A stretch of 64,000 bases of DNA from a methanotrophic endosymbiont of Bathymodiolus puteoserpentis (Logatchev) (GTDB taxonomy: Bacteria > Pseudomonadota > Gammaproteobacteria > Methylococcales > Methylomonadaceae), in assembly GCF_900128525.1 (NCBI RefSeq), contig NZ_FQTQ01000064.1, positions 1 through 64,000 on the forward strand. The letters are read 5' to 3'. Below the pieces are notes generated by a model that was given only the letters and a program-made list of their open reading frames with translations, ran no database searches and was not told where the DNA came from. Below are positions 27,152 to 40,699 of the stretch, one piece after another (the first letter of the stretch is position 1; each line of letters begins with the position of its first letter). A program made the position numbers and the translations under genes.

Positions 27152-27523
27152 ATGGCTATCTCACAAGAAGATATCTTGGAAGCAGTATCTAATATGACTG
27201 TAATGGAAATCGTTGATTTGATTTCTGCAATGGAAGAGAAATTTGGCGTATCAGCGGCAGCTCTTGCTGCAGGCCCAGCGGCTGGTGGTGATGCTGCAGC
27301 TGCAGAAGAAAAAACTGATTTTGATGTTGTTATGACATCTTTTGGTGCTAATAAAGTTACTGTTATTAAAGCAGTACGTGCAATTACAGGCCTTGGCTTG
27401 AAAGAAGCAAAAGGTGCAGTTGAAGGTTGTCCTACTGTATTAAAAGAAGGTGTAAGCAAAGAAGATGCTGAAGCAGTTAAAGCTCAGTTAGAAGAAGCGG
27501 GAGCTTCTGTCGAAATTAAATAA
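27152..27523 (+). CDS. rplL: 50S ribosomal protein L7/L12
   Basis: 123 residues: N-terminal dimerisation helices, an Ala/Gly-rich hinge ([19 protein letters not shown]) and the factor-binding C-terminal domain ([17 protein letters not shown]). Confidence 0.98.
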   Translation: MAISQEDILEAVSNMTVMEIVDLISAMEEKFGVSAAALAAGPAAGGDAAAAEEKTDFDVVMTSFGANKVTVIKAVRAITGLGLKEAKGAVEGCPTVLKEGVSKEDAEAVKAQLEEAGASVEIK

Positions 27524-27559
27524 TTTTGATAAAATACTCTAAGCAGTAACTGTGATATG

Positions 27560-27600
27560 GGCTGGTGATTACTTAAGTAGTCATCGGCCTTTTACTGTTT
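27560..27600 (+). terminator. Attenuator between rplL and rpoB
   Basis: GGCTGGTGATTAC (27560-27572) and GTAGTCATCGGCC (27577-27589) form a 13-bp stem with three G-U pairs and a TTAA loop, followed by TTTTACTGTTTTT. The same junction in E. coli carries a partial terminator that sets the ratio of ribosomal protein to polymerase transcripts. Confidence 0.8.
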
Positions 27601-27649
27601 TTAATGACCTGAATTCAACACCTACACTTGAAAAGGATAAGGAAGTAAT

Positions 27650-30600
27650 ATGGCTTACTCTTTTACTGAAAAAAAACGCCTCAGAAATAATTTTGGAAAA
27701 GCAAACGAGGCATTAGAAGTTCCTTATTTGCTTGAAACGCAAATCAAATCCTATGAAGGCTTTCTACAGACAGGCGTAAAGCCAGCAAAAAGACAGGATG
27801 CTGGTTTACATGCGGCATTTTCCAGTGTATTTCCGATTGAGAGTCATTCTGGATATGCTGTTTTAGAATATGTTAAATACAATTTAGGCGAACCTGTATT
27901 TGATGTGCGTGAGTGTCAGCAGCGTGGTGCAACTTTTGCTGCGCCGTTACGAGTTGTTGCGCGTTTGGTTATTTATGATAAAGACGCACCAGGTAGTACG
28001 AAGGTTGTTAAAGATATCAGGGAACAAGAAGTTTACATGGGTGAATTACCGTTAATGACGGAAAATGGCACCTTTGTAATCAATGGTACAGAACGAGTTA
28101 TCGTTTCTCAGTTGCACCGTAGCCCAGGTGTATTTTTTGACCATGATAAGGGTAAAACACACTCTTCAGGAAAGTTACTACTCAATGCACGAGTGATTCC
28201 ATATCGTGGTTCATGGTTAGATTTTGAATTTGATCATAAGGATTGTATTTTCGTTAGAATCGATCGTCGTCGTAAAATCCCTGCAACAATTTTATTGCGT
28301 GCATTGGGTTATGACAATGAACAAATCATTAAAATGTTCTTTGAATTTAATACTTATAGTATTGGTAGTGAAGAAATCAAATTGCATTTAATTCCTGAAA
28401 GGTTAAAAGGTGAGATAGCAACATTTGACCTTAAGCATGACGGCGTAGTGCTAGTTGAAGAAGGGAGAAGAATTACTGCAAAACATATTAGAAAAATGGA
28501 TAAGGCTAATATTGAGCGTTTAGATGTTCCTAGGCATTATTTGCTAGGTAGTGTCCTAGCAACTAATATCATAGATGAGTCATCCGGCGAGTTAATTGCC
28601 AAGGTAAATGACGAAATAACAGAAGAATTACTAGATAAGTTAATTGCGGAAGGTGTTACTGAAATTCAGACACTTTATGTAAATGATTTAGATCGTGGTG
28701 CATATATATCAGATGCGATGCGTTTAGATTCTACGACTAATCGTTTAGAGGCGTTGATTGAAATATACCGTATGATGCGTCCTGGCGAGCCGCCAACAAA
28801 AGACTCAGCAGAAAACCTGTTTAATAACTTGTTTTTTACGGAGGAAAGGTATGACTTATCAGCTGTAGGGCGAATGAAATTTAATCGCCGTTTAAATATT
28901 GCAGGTGATGTTGGTGCTGGCACTTTAAGTAAAGAAGATATTATTGCTGTATTGCATGAATTAATTGCCATTAGAAATGGTAATGGTGTTGTTGATGATA
29001 TTGATCACTTAGGTAATCGCCGAGTGAGATCAGTGGGTGAAATGATTGAAAACCAATTTAGAGTTGGTTTGGTTAGAGTTGAAAGAGCGGTAAGGGAACG
29101 TTTGACTTTGGCTGACTCTGAGGGGTTGATGCCACAAGAAATTATTAATGCTAAGCCTGTTTCTGCAGCCGTAAAAGAATTTTTCGGTTCTAGTCAGTTG
29201 TCACAGTTTATGGATCAAAATAATCCATTGTCTCAGGTAACTCATAAGCGACGTGTATCGGCTTTAGGACCTGGCGGTTTGGCGAGAGAGAGAGCTGGAT
29301 TTGAAGTTCGAGATGTGCATACAACTCATTATGGGCGAGTATGCCCAATTGAAACGCCAGAGGGACCAAATATTGGTTTGATTAACTCTTTGGCTGTTTA
29401 TGCACGTACTAATGAATATGGATTTTTGGAAACTCCTTATCGTAAAGTGGTCGATGGTCTAGTTACTCAGCAAGTTGACTATTTGTCAGCAATTGAAGAA
29501 GGTACCTTTGTTATTGCTCAGGCCAGTGTTCCGGTAGACGATAATGGTAGGTTAGTTGAGGGTTTGGTATCTTGTCGCTATAGAGATGAGTTTACTTTAT
29601 TGTCCTCTGACTCTGTGCAGTATATGGATGTATCGGCAAAGCAGATTGTATCTGTAGCCGCATCAATCGTACCGTTTTTAGAGCATGATGATGCAAACAG
29701 AGCCTTGATGGGGTCTAATATGCAGCGTCAAGCAGTACCTGTTTTAAGAGCAGAAAAGCCAATTGTCGGAACAGGAATGGAGCGTACGGTTGCTAAAGAT
29801 TCAGGGGTAACAGTTGTTGCAGCACGTGGTGGACGTATTGAAACTGTCGATGCGAGCCGAATCGTAGTGCGTGTAAGTGATGCTGAAACTGAAACTGGTG
29901 AAGCGGGCGTAGATATTTATAATTTAATTAAATATGTGCGTTCAAATCAAAATACATGTATTAATCAAAAGCCACTCGTTAAGCCGGGTGATATTGTTGC
30001 CGCTGGTGATATTATGGCTGACGGACCTTCTACTGATATGGGGGAGTTGGCATTAGGACAAAACATGCTGATTGCCTTTATGCCTTGGAATGGCTATAAC
30101 TTCGAGGATTCAATCCTTGTTTCAGAGCGTGTCGTCAAAGAAGATCGTTTTACTTCGATTCATATTGAAGAAAAAACCTGTATTGCACGTGATACAAAAC
30201 ATAGTCCAGAAGAAATTACTGCGGATATTCCTAATGTAAGTGAAGAAGCTTTATCTAAATTGGATGAGTCAGGTATTGTTTATGTCGGTGCTGAAGTTAA
30301 AGGCGGTGACATCCTAGTAGGTAAAGTTACCCCTAAAGGTGAGTCGCAACTTACACCGGAGGAAAAGTTACTCAGAGCAATCTTTGGTGAAAAAGCAGCC
30401 GATGTTAAAGATACGTCGTTGCGAGTGCCAGGTAGTATTCGTGCCACGGTTATTGATGTACAAGTCTTTACGCGGGATGGCGTAGAAAAAGATAAGCGTG
30501 CTTTAGCTAATGAAGCAGCTGCGATCAAAAGTTATAAGAAAGATTTAAATGATCAGTTAGCTATTGTAGAGAAAGATATTTATCAGCGTACAGCTACATT

Positions 30601-31720
30601 GATTATCGGTGAAAAAGCATTGTCAGGGCCTAATAGCCTGAAATCTGGAACGGTTATAACTCAAGAGTATTTAAATTCAGTTAAGCATTCTGAGTGGCCG
30701 AATATCAAAATGGAGGGTGAAGAACTTAATGTGCAGCTTGAAGGTCTGAATGCGCAAATCGTTAAGTTACGTAAAGAATTTGATGAAAGGTTTGAGGTAA
30801 AGCGTAAAAAAATCACTATGGGCGATGATTTAGCACCGGGTGTATTGAAAATGGTTAAGGTCTATTTAGCTGTTAAAAAACGTATTCAGCCGGGTGATAA
30901 AATGGCCGGACGACATGGAAATAAAGGGGTTATTTCAAGAATTAACCCTATTGAAGATATGCCGTTTACAGCTGATGGAACGCCGATTGATATTGTTTTG
31001 AACCCATTAGGTGTGCCTTCGCGAATGAACGTAGGGCAAGTACTGGAGACTCATTTAGGCTGGGCAGCTAAAGGACTGGGCATTAAAATTGGTAAAATGC
31101 TCGAGGCCCAAGCAGCGGTCAAAGATATAAGAGATTATTTGGATAAAATCTATAACAGTAGTGGTCAAAGTGAAGATTTAGATTCTTTCTCGGATGCTGA
31201 AATTATTGAGATGGCAAAAAATCTTGTTGCCGGTGTGCCAATGGCGTCGCCTGTTTTTGATGGTGCAAGTGAAGAGGAAATTCGCTATATGCTTAAACTC
31301 GCTGACTTACCAGAAAGCGGCCAGACAACTTTGTATGATGGTTTAACTGGTGATGCATTTGAGCGTGATGTGACGGTGGGGTATATGCATATGCTAAAGT
31401 TGAACCATTTAGTTGACGATAAAATGCATGCGCGCTCAACAGGGCCATATAGCTTAGTTACTCAGCAGCCCTTAGGTGGTAAAGCTCAGTTTGGTGGTCA
31501 GCGTTTTGGTGAAATGGAGGTCTGGGCGCTTGAGGCTTATGGGGCGGCTTATACCTTGCAAGAAATGTTAACCGTTAAGTCTGATGATGTGACAGGTCGT
31601 ACTCGCATGTATAAAAACATTGTAGATGGTAATCATCAAATGGAGGCAGGTATGCCTGAATCATTTAATGTATTACTTAAAGAAATTCGCTCATTAGCTA
31701 TTAATATTGAAGTGCAATAG
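27650..31720 (+). CDS. rpoB: RNA polymerase beta subunit
   Basis: 1356 residues, full length. The rifampicin region reads [20 protein letters not shown] and continues [11 protein letters not shown], the sensitive-type residues. Other landmarks are [30 protein letters not shown] and the C-terminal [18 protein letters not shown] clamp contact. ATAAGGAAG precedes the ATG. Confidence 0.99.
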   Translation: MAYSFTEKKRLRNNFGKANEALEVPYLLETQIKSYEGFLQTGVKPAKRQDAGLHAAFSSVFPIESHSGYAVLEYVKYNLGEPVFDVRECQQRGATFAAPLRVVARLVIYDKDAPGSTKVVKDIREQEVYMGELPLMTENGTFVINGTERVIVSQLHRSPGVFFDHDKGKTHSSGKLLLNARVIPYRGSWLDFEFDHKDCIFVRIDRRRKIPATILLRALGYDNEQIIKMFFEFNTYSIGSEEIKLHLIPERLKGEIATFDLKHDGVVLVEEGRRITAKHIRKMDKANIERLDVPRHYLLGSVLATNIIDESSGELIAKVNDEITEELLDKLIAEGVTEIQTLYVNDLDRGAYISDAMRLDSTTNRLEALIEIYRMMRPGEPPTKDSAENLFNNLFFTEERYDLSAVGRMKFNRRLNIAGDVGAGTLSKEDIIAVLHELIAIRNGNGVVDDIDHLGNRRVRSVGEMIENQFRVGLVRVERAVRERLTLADSEGLMPQEIINAKPVSAAVKEFFGSSQLSQFMDQNNPLSQVTHKRRVSALGPGGLARERAGFEVRDVHTTHYGRVCPIETPEGPNIGLINSLAVYARTNEYGFLETPYRKVVDGLVTQQVDYLSAIEEGTFVIAQASVPVDDNGRLVEGLVSCRYRDEFTLLSSDSVQYMDVSAKQIVSVAASIVPFLEHDDANRALMGSNMQRQAVPVLRAEKPIVGTGMERTVAKDSGVTVVAARGGRIETVDASRIVVRVSDAETETGEAGVDIYNLIKYVRSNQNTCINQKPLVKPGDIVAAGDIMADGPSTDMGELALGQNMLIAFMPWNGYNFEDSILVSERVVKEDRFTSIHIEEKTCIARDTKHSPEEITADIPNVSEEALSKLDESGIVYVGAEVKGGDILVGKVTPKGESQLTPEEKLLRAIFGEKAADVKDTSLRVPGSIRATVIDVQVFTRDGVEKDKRALANEAAAIKSYKKDLNDQLAIVEKDIYQRTATLIIGEKALSGPNSLKSGTVITQEYLNSVKHSEWPNIKMEGEELNVQLEGLNAQIVKLRKEFDERFEVKRKKITMGDDLAPGVLKMVKVYLAVKKRIQPGDKMAGRHGNKGVISRINPIEDMPFTADGTPIDIVLNPLGVPSRMNVGQVLETHLGWAAKGLGIKIGKMLEAQAAVKDIRDYLDKIYNSSGQSEDLDSFSDAEIIEMAKNLVAGVPMASPVFDGASEEEIRYMLKLADLPESGQTTLYDGLTGDAFERDVTVGYMHMLKLNHLVDDKMHARSTGPYSLVTQQPLGGKAQFGGQRFGEMEVWALEAYGAAYTLQEMLTVKSDDVTGRTRMYKNIVDGNHQMEAGMPESFNVLLKEIRSLAINIEVQ

Positions 31721-31793
31721 CACTTATTTTATTAAGTAAAGAATGGTTAACGAGTTCTGGTTAGGCCAGATAACAAACTAAGGGGATAAGCTC

Positions 31794-34700
31794 TTGAAAG
31801 ATTTATTAAATTTCTTAAAACGCCAAAATAAATCTGCTGATTTTGATGAAATCAGCATAGGTTTAGCGTCACCAAATCAAATTAGATCGTGGTCTTATGG
31901 TGAAGTAAAGAAGCCAGAAACAATCAATTACCGTACTTTCAAGCCAGAGCGTGATGGTTTGTTTTGTGCCAAAATTTTTGGCCCAGTCAGTGATTACGAG
32001 TGCTTATGTGGTAAATACAAGCGATTGAAACATCGTGGTGTAATTTGCGAGAAATGTGGCGTAGAAGTGACTTTATCCAAAGTGCGTCGTGAGCGCATGG
32101 GACATATTGAGCTAGCAAGTCCAGTTGCACATATTTGGTTTTTGAAGTCCCTGCCTTCGCGCATTGCACTGCTATTAGATATGACACTGCGCGAAATTGA
32201 GCGTGTTTTGTATTTTGAGTCCTTTGTAATTCTTGATGAGGGTATGACGCCTTTAGAAAGAAAGAAATTAATGACCGATGAAGAATATCTAGATGCCTTT
32301 GAGGAGTATGGTGATGATTTCATAGCCAAAATGGGTGCGGAAGCTATCTATGAATTATTAAAGTCAATCGATATTAAGGCTGAGGTCGATCAGTTAAGGG
32401 AAGATATTAATAGCACTAACTCAGAGACTAAGATTAAGAAGTATTCTAAGCGATTGAAAGTTCTTGAGTCATTGCTAGGTTCTTCTAACCGCCCTGAGTG
32501 GATGGTAATGAATGTATTGCCGGTATTGCCGCCTGAATTAAGGCCGTTAGTTCCATTGGATGGTGGACGTTTTGCAACGTCTGATTTAAATGATTTATAT
32601 AGACGTGTTATTAATAGAAATAATCGATTGCATCGTTTATTAGACTTGAGTGCGCCTGATATCATTATCCGTAATGAAAAGAGAATGCTGCAAGAATCAG
32701 TTGATGCGCTGTTGGATAACGGTCGGCGTGGTCGTGCGATCACGGGTACCAATAGGCGACCGTTGAAATCGCTTGCCGATATGATTAAAGGCAAGCAAGG
32801 GCGCTTTAGGCAGAACTTATTAGGTAAGCGAGTTGATTACTCAGGGCGTTCAGTTATTGTTGTTGGGCCGACTTTAAGATTGCACCAGTGTGGCTTACCT
32901 AAAAAAATGGCATTAGAGTTATTTAAGCCTTTTATTTTTAGTAAGTTACAATTGCGTGGTTTAGCGACGACAATTAAAGCTGCCAAGAAAATGGTAGAAA
33001 GTGAGAGTGCTGAGGTTTGGGATATTCTTGAAGAGGTTATTCATGAGCATCCAATTATGCTTAATAGAGCGCCAACTCTTCACAGACTAGGCATTCAGGC
33101 GTTTGAGCCTACCTTAATTGAAGGTAAGGCGATTAATTTACACCCATTAGTATGTAGTGCATTTAATGCTGATTTTGATGGGGATCAGATGGCGGTACAT
33201 GTACCACTATCAATTGAAGCTCAGATTGAATGTCGCACCTTAATGATGGCGACTAATAATATTCTGTCCCCAGCGAATGGTGAGCCAATTATTAATCCAT
33301 CTCAGGATGTCGTATTAGGTTTGTATTATATGAGCCGTGAAAAATTAAAAGCTAAAGGTGATGGGTCTTATTTTAGTAATGCAGATGAGGTAATGAGGGC
33401 GCTTGATGCTAAAGCTGTTGAGCTGCAATCAAAGATTCTCGTAAGAATTACTGAGCAAGTTAAGAATGATGCCGGTGAGTTGGAACCCAGTATTACGCGT
33501 ATTGAAACAACAGTAGGCCGAGTTTTAATTTGGAATGTTGTACCTGATGGTATGCCATTTGATGTTGTTAACTGCGATATGACTAAGAAGAATATCTCGC
33601 GCTTGCTAGATTATAGTTATCGTCATTTAGGTAATAAAAGTACGGTTGTTCTGGCAGACCAGATTATGTATCTTGGTTTTAAATATGCAACGCGTTCAGG
33701 TATTTCATTCGGTATTAATGATATGGAGATTCCGGCAGAGAAGTCGCAAATTCTATCGGAGGCTGAAAAGGAGGTTATTGAAATCCAGAGTCAATATGCA
33801 TCTGGTTTGGTGACGGATGGGGAACGCTATAATAAAGTTGTTGATATTTGGTCGCATGCCAATGAGAAGGTCGCTAAAGTGATGATGGATGCTTTAGGGA
33901 CGGATGAAGTAATTGATGATGATGGTGTTGTTTTAAAGCAAAAATCATTTAACTCAGTATTTATGATGGCTGAATCAGGGGCTAGAGGATCTGCGGCGCA
34001 GATTCGTCAGCTTGCAGGTATGCGTGGTTTGATGGCGAAGCCAGATGGCTCTATTATTGAAACACCTATTACAGCGAACTTTAGAGAAGGTTTAGATGTG
34101 TTGCAGTACTTTATTTCAACACATGGTGCGCGTAAAGGCTTGGCTGATACGGCACTTAAAACAGCGAATTCAGGTTATTTGACGCGTAGGTTGGTTGATG
34201 TTGCTCAAGATTTAGTTATCAATGGCGTTGACTGCGGTACGACTAATGGTATGTTAATGGCGCCAATCATTGAAGGTGGAGATGTTGTTGAGTCATTGTC
34301 GGAGCGAGTCTTAGGGCGAGTTGTTATTGGTGATGTATTAAATGCAATGACCGGTGAGTTGGTTGTCGCTGATGGTACTTTATTAGATGAGCAATATGTT
34401 GCTGACTTAGAAAAAAATAGTATTGATGATGTGTATATTCGCTCGATTATCACTTGTGATAATCGGCATGGCGTTTGTGCTAAATGTTATGGTCGTGACT
34501 TAGGTCGTGGTCAGATGGTTAATAGTGGTGAGGCGGTTGGTGTTATCGCTGCACAGTCTATTGGCGAGCCAGGTACACAGTTAACTATGCGTACTTTCCA
34601 TATTGGTGGTGCTGCATCTCGACAAGTTGCGATTAGTAATGTTCAGGTTAAATCTAATGGTTTAATTAAATTGCACAACCTAAAAACTGTAGAGAATCGC

Positions 34701-36011
34701 GAAGGAAATCTAATCGCCGTTTCGAGGTCAGGGGAAGTAGGGGTTATGGATGAATATGGTCGTGAGAAAGAGAAATACAAGATTCCGTATGGAGCTGAGT
34801 TAACTTGCCGCGATGGCAGTGAAGTAAAAGCTGGTGATATTGTTGTTAGTTGGGATCCGCATGTTCATCCGGTTGTCTCAGAAGTTGCTGGGTTCGTGCA
34901 GTTGATAGATTTTGAGCCTGGACTATCTGTTCAGGAGGTCTCAGATGAAGTGACAGGGGTAAGTTCAGTTACTGTGTTGGATCCTAAGCAGCGTGTAAGT
35001 GCAGGGAAGGATTTGCGTCCATTAGTTAGGCTGGTTACAGATGATGGCGAAGAAATTATGTTGCCGAATACTGACTTAACTGCGCAATATGTGTTGCCAT
35101 CCGGTTCCATTGTTGCGGTAAAGAACGGTGCTGAAATTCAGGTCGGTGATGTATTGGGAAGAATTCCTCAAGCATCCAGTAAAACGCGTGATATTACAGG
35201 GGGTTTACCAAGAGTTGCAGACTTATTTGAAGCGAGAAAAACTAAGGATCCTGCTATTTTGGCTGAAGCAACCGGTGCGGTTAGTTTCGGTAAGGAAACA
35301 AAAGGTAAGCAAAGAGTTATTATTACTGACTCTGAAGGCGAGCAATATGAGACTTTAGTGCCTAAATGGCGACATATTACGGTATTTGAGGGTGAATTTG
35401 TTGATAAGGGCGAGACTATTGCTGAGGGTGAGTTAACGCCGCATGATATTTTGCGTTTGCGTGGTGTGACCGAGTTAACAACATACTTAGTAAAAGAGAT
35501 ACAGGATGTATATCGTTTACAAGGTGTGAAAATTAATGACAAGCACATCGAGGCGATTATTCGTCAAATGCTGCGTAAAGTTGAGATTACAGCAGCAGGA
35601 GATAGTAATTATACGAAAGGTGATCAAGTTGAGAAAGCGGCTGTTAAGGTCATAAATGATCAGTTAGAGGCGGATGGGAAAGTTCCTGCTAGTTATGATC
35701 CTATTTTATTAGGTATTACTAAAGCATCTTTAGCAACGGAATCATTTATATCTGCAGCATCTTTTCAAGAAACAACTAGGGTCTTAACTGATGCGGCTGT
35801 TCGAGGATTGAAAGATCCGCTATATGGACTTAAAGAAAATGTAATTGTAGGGCGTTTAATTCCTGCAGGAACAGGACTAGCATTTCATGAAGCAAGAAGA
35901 AAACGTCAATTAAAGCAAGAAGTGTCGATGAATGCTTCGGAGGAAGTGAAAACTTCAGATGCGGTTGTAGATGCAGAAGAGGCATTAAAACAAGCCTTAA
36001 ATGCGGAATAG
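31794..36011 (+). CDS. rpoC: RNA polymerase beta' subunit
   Basis: 1405 residues. Zinc site 1 is [19 protein letters not shown], the catalytic Mg site [14 protein letters not shown], zinc site 2 [11 protein letters not shown], with the trigger-loop region [17 protein letters not shown]. The start is TTG 31794 after AAGGGGATAAG; family alignment (KDLLNFLK) fixes it although TTG is unusual for so highly expressed a gene. Confidence 0.99.
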   Translation: MKDLLNFLKRQNKSADFDEISIGLASPNQIRSWSYGEVKKPETINYRTFKPERDGLFCAKIFGPVSDYECLCGKYKRLKHRGVICEKCGVEVTLSKVRRERMGHIELASPVAHIWFLKSLPSRIALLLDMTLREIERVLYFESFVILDEGMTPLERKKLMTDEEYLDAFEEYGDDFIAKMGAEAIYELLKSIDIKAEVDQLREDINSTNSETKIKKYSKRLKVLESLLGSSNRPEWMVMNVLPVLPPELRPLVPLDGGRFATSDLNDLYRRVINRNNRLHRLLDLSAPDIIIRNEKRMLQESVDALLDNGRRGRAITGTNRRPLKSLADMIKGKQGRFRQNLLGKRVDYSGRSVIVVGPTLRLHQCGLPKKMALELFKPFIFSKLQLRGLATTIKAAKKMVESESAEVWDILEEVIHEHPIMLNRAPTLHRLGIQAFEPTLIEGKAINLHPLVCSAFNADFDGDQMAVHVPLSIEAQIECRTLMMATNNILSPANGEPIINPSQDVVLGLYYMSREKLKAKGDGSYFSNADEVMRALDAKAVELQSKILVRITEQVKNDAGELEPSITRIETTVGRVLIWNVVPDGMPFDVVNCDMTKKNISRLLDYSYRHLGNKSTVVLADQIMYLGFKYATRSGISFGINDMEIPAEKSQILSEAEKEVIEIQSQYASGLVTDGERYNKVVDIWSHANEKVAKVMMDALGTDEVIDDDGVVLKQKSFNSVFMMAESGARGSAAQIRQLAGMRGLMAKPDGSIIETPITANFREGLDVLQYFISTHGARKGLADTALKTANSGYLTRRLVDVAQDLVINGVDCGTTNGMLMAPIIEGGDVVESLSERVLGRVVIGDVLNAMTGELVVADGTLLDEQYVADLEKNSIDDVYIRSIITCDNRHGVCAKCYGRDLGRGQMVNSGEAVGVIAAQSIGEPGTQLTMRTFHIGGAASRQVAISNVQVKSNGLIKLHNLKTVENREGNLIAVSRSGEVGVMDEYGREKEKYKIPYGAELTCRDGSEVKAGDIVVSWDPHVHPVVSEVAGFVQLIDFEPGLSVQEVSDEVTGVSSVTVLDPKQRVSAGKDLRPLVRLVTDDGEEIMLPNTDLTAQYVLPSGSIVAVKNGAEIQVGDVLGRIPQASSKTRDITGGLPRVADLFEARKTKDPAILAEATGAVSFGKETKGKQRVIITDSEGEQYETLVPKWRHITVFEGEFVDKGETIAEGELTPHDILRLRGVTELTTYLVKEIQDVYRLQGVKINDKHIEAIIRQMLRKVEITAAGDSNYTKGDQVEKAAVKVINDQLEADGKVPASYDPILLGITKASLATESFISAASFQETTRVLTDAAVRGLKDPLYGLKENVIVGRLIPAGTGLAFHEARRKRQLKQEVSMNASEEVKTSDAVVDAEEALKQALNAE

Positions 36012-36022
36012 TAATATAAATC

Positions 36023-36050
36023 TTGACTTTACATGAGCAGGGCATATAAA
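36023..36050 (+). promoter_or_regulatory. Promoter for the str-S10-spc operon
   Basis: TTGACT (36023-36028), 16 bases, TATAAA (36045-36050). It lies in the rpoC-rpsL gap and is the only good promoter seen before the long ribosomal-protein run. Its -10 sits in the loop side of the adjacent hairpin. Confidence 0.65.
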
Positions 36051-36061
36051 ATGTCCTGCTC
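36035..36061 (+). terminator. Hairpin after rpoC, overlapping the rpsL promoter
   Basis: GAGCAGGGCAT (36035-36045) pairs with ATGTCCTGCTC (36051-36061) in 11 pairs with one G-U and loop ATAAA. It is followed by AT-rich sequence without a T-run, so it may be a weak or Rho-assisted terminator for rpoBC, or a structure at the start of the rpsL transcript. Confidence 0.5.
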
Positions 36062-36139
36062 AATAGAGTTATTATAAATAATTGTAGTACGCTTATGTGC
36101 GTACTCGGCAGAAATATGCAAGACGGAGTAATTTAACTT

Positions 36140-36514
36140 ATGGCTACCATTAACCAGTTGGTTCGTAAGCCGCGCGCTAGAAAGGCAGAAAAAAGCAATG
36201 TACCTGCGCTTGAGGCTTGTCCTCAAAGACGGGGCGTTTGTACGCGAGTTTATACAACAACACCAAAAAAACCAAATTCAGCTTTACGTAAAGTAGCTCG
36301 TGTAAGACTAACTAGTGGGGCAGAGGTTAGTAGTTATATTGGCGGTGAAGGGCATAATTTGCAAGAGCATAGTGTTGTGTTGATACGCGGTGGAAGAGTG
36401 AAAGATTTGCCGGGTGTTCGTTATCACGTAGTTCGCGGAAGTTTAGATACTTCAGGTGTGGCTAGTCGTAAATGTGGTCGTTCTAAGTACGGCACAAAAA
36501 AACCTAAGAAATAA
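36140..36514 (+). CDS. rpsL: 30S ribosomal protein S12
   Basis: 124 residues. [19 protein letters not shown] keeps the Lys associated with streptomycin sensitivity, and [14 protein letters not shown] is the second decoding-site loop. First gene of the str cluster. Confidence 0.98.
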   Translation: MATINQLVRKPRARKAEKSNVPALEACPQRRGVCTRVYTTTPKKPNSALRKVARVRLTSGAEVSSYIGGEGHNLQEHSVVLIRGGRVKDLPGVRYHVVRGSLDTSGVASRKCGRSKYGTKKPKK

Positions 36515-36527
36515 GTTGGTGAATTAA

Positions 36528-36998
<471 letters not shown>

Positions 36999-37012
36999 GG
37001 TAGGATCTTAGG

Positions 37013-39106
37013 GTGGCACGTATAACGCCGATTGAGAAATATCGGAATATAGGTATTATGGCTCACATTGATGCGGGTAAAACCACAACGACAGAGCGAA
37101 TTTTATATTATACAGGTGTGTCACATAAGATTGGTGAGGTTCATGATGGTTCTGCTGTTATGGATTGGATGGAGCAAGAGCAAGAACGTGGAATTACTAT
37201 TACTTCTGCGGCAACAACTTGTTTTTGGTCTGGCATGGAGGGTCAGTTTGATAAGCATCGCATTAACATTATAGATACTCCGGGGCATGTTGATTTCACG
37301 ATTGAGGTCGAGCGCTCGCTGAGGGTTCTAGATGGTGTTTGTGCTGTGTTTTGTGCGGTTGGTGGTGTTGAGCCGCAGTCAGAAACTGTTTGGCGGCAGG
37401 CAAATAAATATGCTGTGCCAAGAATTGTTTTTATAAATAAAATGGATCGTATTGGAGCTGACTACTTTAGGGTGGTTGCTCAAATTGCATCAAGATTGGC
37501 GGGACATCCTGTTGTAATGCAAATCCCGGTTGGCTCTGAAGATGAGTTTTCTGGTGTTGTAGATTTGTTGAAAATGAAAGCGATATATTGGCGCTCGGCT
37601 GATATGGGGATGGCTTTCACTGAAGAAGAGATTCCCGAAAATTTGCAAGAAACGGCAATGGAGTGGCGTGAAAGGTTGGTTGAGGCAGCGGCTGAGGCTA
37701 ATGATGATTTGATGGAAAAATATCTTAATTCCGGTGAGCTTAGTCTTACAGAAATTAAGTCTGGGCTAAGGCTAAGAACATTAGCAAACGAAATAGCCCC
37801 TGTTTATTGTGGTTCCGCTTTTAAGAATAAGGGTGTGCAGAATGTTCTTGATGGCGTAATTGAGTATCTGCCTTCCCCCGCTGAAGTTAAGCCTATAATA
37901 GGTCATGATGAATCGGGTGGTGAGCTAGTTAGAAAGGCTTCTGATGATGAGCCTTTTTCTGCTTTGGCATTTAAAATTGCAACAGATCCATTTGTCGGGG
38001 TTTTGACCTTTTTTAGGGTCTATTCCGGGGTGTTGCAGTCTGGCAGTGTTGTCTATAATGTGCTTAAAGGTAAGCGCGAGCGAGTAGGGCGCTTATTGCA
38101 GATGCATGCCAATAGTCGAGAGGATATTGTCGAGGTTAGGGCTGGAGATATTGCTGCGGCTGTCGGCTTTAAGGATGTTACGACCGGTGAAACATTGTGT
38201 GATGAAGGTGCAAAAATAATTTTGGAGAAAATGGATTTTCCAGAGCCAGTCATTTCGATTGCAGTCGAGCCTAGGACGAAGGCGGATCAAGATAAATTAG
38301 CTGATGCACTAGATAGGCTGGCTAAGGAAGATCCATCGTTTCGCGTTGCCTCGGACGAAGAATCGGGGCAAGTGATAATTTCAGGGATGGGTGAGTTGCA
38401 CTTGGAAATTATTGTAGATCGCATGAAAAGGGAGTTTGGTGTGGGGGTGAATGTAGGTTCACCTCAGGTTTCTTATCGTGAGAGCATAAAGGGCTCGATT
38501 GAGCAGGAAGGTAAGTTTGTCCGTCAGTCGGGGGGTAAAGGGCAGTACGGGCATGTGGTGCTTAAGCTGGAGCCAATGGAATTGGGTTCTGGTTATTCTT
38601 TTGTAAATAAGATTGCGGGTGGATCTATTCCAAAAGAATATATCTCTGCTATAGATCATGGGATTCAGGAGCAAATGAAAAATGGTGTTCTCGGCGGGTT
38701 TCCTGTTGTGGATGTTATGGTGACTTTGCTTGATGGTTCTTATCATGATGTAGACTCTAGTGAGATGGCGTTTTCGATTGCTGGGTCCATGGCTTTTCGT
38801 GATGGCACAAAGCGGGCTAAGCCGGTATTGCTTGAGCCTATAATGAAAGTGGAAATCATGACTCCTGAAGATTATATGGGGGATGTAGTGGGAGATATAA
38901 ATCGGCGTAGAGGTATTGTATTGGGCATGGATGATACGCCAACAGGTAAGACAATTAACTGCGAAGTGCCGTTAGCTGAAATGTTTGGTTATGCAAACGA
39001 CCTGCGTTCTGCAACTCAAGGTCGTGCTACTTACAGTATGCAATTTGAAAAATATAATGAGACACCTGCAAATGTTGCAAGTGCAATTATTGATAAAACT
39101 TCATAA
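37013..39106 (+). CDS. fusA: Elongation factor G
   Basis: 697 residues. G1 is [15 protein letters not shown], switch [18 protein letters not shown]4 NKMD, and domain IV contains [19 protein letters not shown]. It drives ribosomal translocation and, with RRF, recycling. Start GTG 37013 after AGGATCTTAGG. Confidence 0.98.
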   Translation: MARITPIEKYRNIGIMAHIDAGKTTTTERILYYTGVSHKIGEVHDGSAVMDWMEQEQERGITITSAATTCFWSGMEGQFDKHRINIIDTPGHVDFTIEVERSLRVLDGVCAVFCAVGGVEPQSETVWRQANKYAVPRIVFINKMDRIGADYFRVVAQIASRLAGHPVVMQIPVGSEDEFSGVVDLLKMKAIYWRSADMGMAFTEEEIPENLQETAMEWRERLVEAAAEANDDLMEKYLNSGELSLTEIKSGLRLRTLANEIAPVYCGSAFKNKGVQNVLDGVIEYLPSPAEVKPIIGHDESGGELVRKASDDEPFSALAFKIATDPFVGVLTFFRVYSGVLQSGSVVYNVLKGKRERVGRLLQMHANSREDIVEVRAGDIAAAVGFKDVTTGETLCDEGAKIILEKMDFPEPVISIAVEPRTKADQDKLADALDRLAKEDPSFRVASDEESGQVIISGMGELHLEIIVDRMKREFGVGVNVGSPQVSYRESIKGSIEQEGKFVRQSGGKGQYGHVVLKLEPMELGSGYSFVNKIAGGSIPKEYISAIDHGIQEQMKNGVLGGFPVVDVMVTLLDGSYHDVDSSEMAFSIAGSMAFRDGTKRAKPVLLEPIMKVEIMTPEDYMGDVVGDINRRRGIVLGMDDTPTGKTINCEVPLAEMFGYANDLRSATQGRATYSMQFEKYNETPANVASAIIDKTS

Positions 39107-39135
39107 GAATTGATATTAAATAAAGGTATTGGCTA

Positions 39136-40356
39136 ATGGCTAAAGAAAAATTTGAACGTAATAAACCACATGTTAACGTAGGGACAATTGGTCACGTTGA
39201 TCATGGTAAAACAACTCTAACTGCTGCTTTAACGAAAGTTATGGCTGAAAAAATGGGCGGTGAGGTAAAAGCATTTGATCAAATTGATAATGCACCTGAA
39301 GAGCGTGAGCGTGGTATTACAATTGCAACATCACATGTTGAGTATGAATCAGAAACACGTCATTATGCGCACGTTGACTGTCCGGGTCACGCGGATTATG
39401 TGAAAAACATGATTACTGGTGCCGCACAGATGGATGGGGCGATTTTAGTTTGTGGTGCGACTGATGGTCCTATGCCGCAAACAAGAGAGCATATCTTGTT
39501 ATCTCGCCAAGTAGGCGTGCCTTATATTGTTGTCTTCTTAAATAAAGCTGACTTGCTAGCAGAAGACTGTGGTGGTGTTGGTACGGAAGAGTATAACGAA
39601 ATGCTTGAATTGGTTGAAATGGAGCTTCGTGAGTTATTAGACTTGTACGAATTTCCTGGAGACGATACGCCAATTATTGTTGGTTCAGCGTTAAAAGGAT
39701 TAGAAGGTGATACAAGTGAACTAGGTGTGCCATCAATCTTAAAGCTAGTCGCAGCACTTGATGAGTATATTCCTGAGCCTGTTCGAGCGATAGAAGGGGC
39801 ATTTATTATGCCGATTGAGGATGTATTCTCAATTTCAGGTCGTGGAACAGTAGTAACAGGGCGTATTGAACGTGGAGTTGTTAAGGTTGGCGAAGAAATT
39901 GAAATCGTAGGAATTAAAGATACAGTAAAAACAACGTGTACGGGTGTTGAAATGTTCCGTAAGTTGTTGGATCAAGGGGAAGCCGGCGATAATGTTGGTA
40001 TTCTGTTAAGAGGCACGAAGCGTGAAGATGTTGAGCGTGGTCAAGTATTAGCGCATGTTGGGTCAATTAAGCCACATACAAAATTTGCATCAGAAATTTA
40101 CGTATTATCGAAAGATGAAGGAGGGCGTCATACACCATTCTTTAACGGCTACCGTCCTCAGTTTTACTTTAGAACGACAGATGTAACGGGTGCTGTTGAG
40201 TTGCCAGAAGGTACTGAAATGGTAATGCCTGGTGATAACGTTTCTGTAGAAGTAACCTTAATTGCGCCAATCGCAATGGAAGAAGGGTTGCGTTTTGCGA
40301 TTCGTGAGGGTGGTCGTACGGTTGGTGCGGGTGTTGTTGCAAAAATTATTGAGTAA
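39136..40356 (+). CDS. tufA: Elongation factor Tu, with an unusual G-domain insertion
   Basis: 406 residues against the usual 394-397. P-loop GHVDHGKT, switch [23 protein letters not shown]4 NKAD (136-139) and domains II and III are standard. Directly after NKAD, residues 140-156 ([17 protein letters not shown]) replace the usual short acidic turn, adding about ten residues with a Cys and two Gly. This is the only complete tuf gene in the window. It is six bases from rpsJ. Confidence 0.98.
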   Translation: MAKEKFERNKPHVNVGTIGHVDHGKTTLTAALTKVMAEKMGGEVKAFDQIDNAPEERERGITIATSHVEYESETRHYAHVDCPGHADYVKNMITGAAQMDGAILVCGATDGPMPQTREHILLSRQVGVPYIVVFLNKADLLAEDCGGVGTEEYNEMLELVEMELRELLDLYEFPGDDTPIIVGSALKGLEGDTSELGVPSILKLVAALDEYIPEPVRAIEGAFIMPIEDVFSISGRGTVVTGRIERGVVKVGEEIEIVGIKDTVKTTCTGVEMFRKLLDQGEAGDNVGILLRGTKREDVERGQVLAHVGSIKPHTKFASEIYVLSKDEGGRHTPFFNGYRPQFYFRTTDVTGAVELPEGTEMVMPGDNVSVEVTLIAPIAMEEGLRFAIREGGRTVGAGVVAKIIE

Positions 40357-40361
40357 GAAAT

Positions 40362-40673
40362 ATGTCTAGCCAAACCATTAGAATAAGCCTGAAAGCATTT
40401 GATCATAAATTGATTGATCAGTCTGCAGGTGAGATTGTTGAGACAGCAAAAAGAACTGGGGCACAAGTTAAGGGTCCTATTCCGCTACCAACAAAACATG
40501 AGCGTTTTACAATTCTAACTTCTCCGCATGTAAATAAAGATGCGCGTGATCAGTATGAATTGAGAACATATAAACGTCTACTCGATATTATCGAGCCTAC
40601 TGATAAAACAGTAGATACGCTGATGAAATTAGATCTAGCGGCAGGTGTTGACGTTAAAATAAAGCTTATTTAA
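40362..40673 (+). CDS. rpsJ: 30S ribosomal protein S10 / NusE
   Basis: 103 residues ([36 protein letters not shown]). It is also the NusG and NusB partner in antitermination. It lies only six bases after tufA, so there is no room for the S10 leader that L4 uses for feedback in E. coli. Confidence 0.98.
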   Translation: MSSQTIRISLKAFDHKLIDQSAGEIVETAKRTGAQVKGPIPLPTKHERFTILTSPHVNKDARDQYELRTYKRLLDIIEPTDKTVDTLMKLDLAAGVDVKIKLI

Positions 40674-40699
40674 GCTTTGTGTAATAAGAGGGTTTAACT

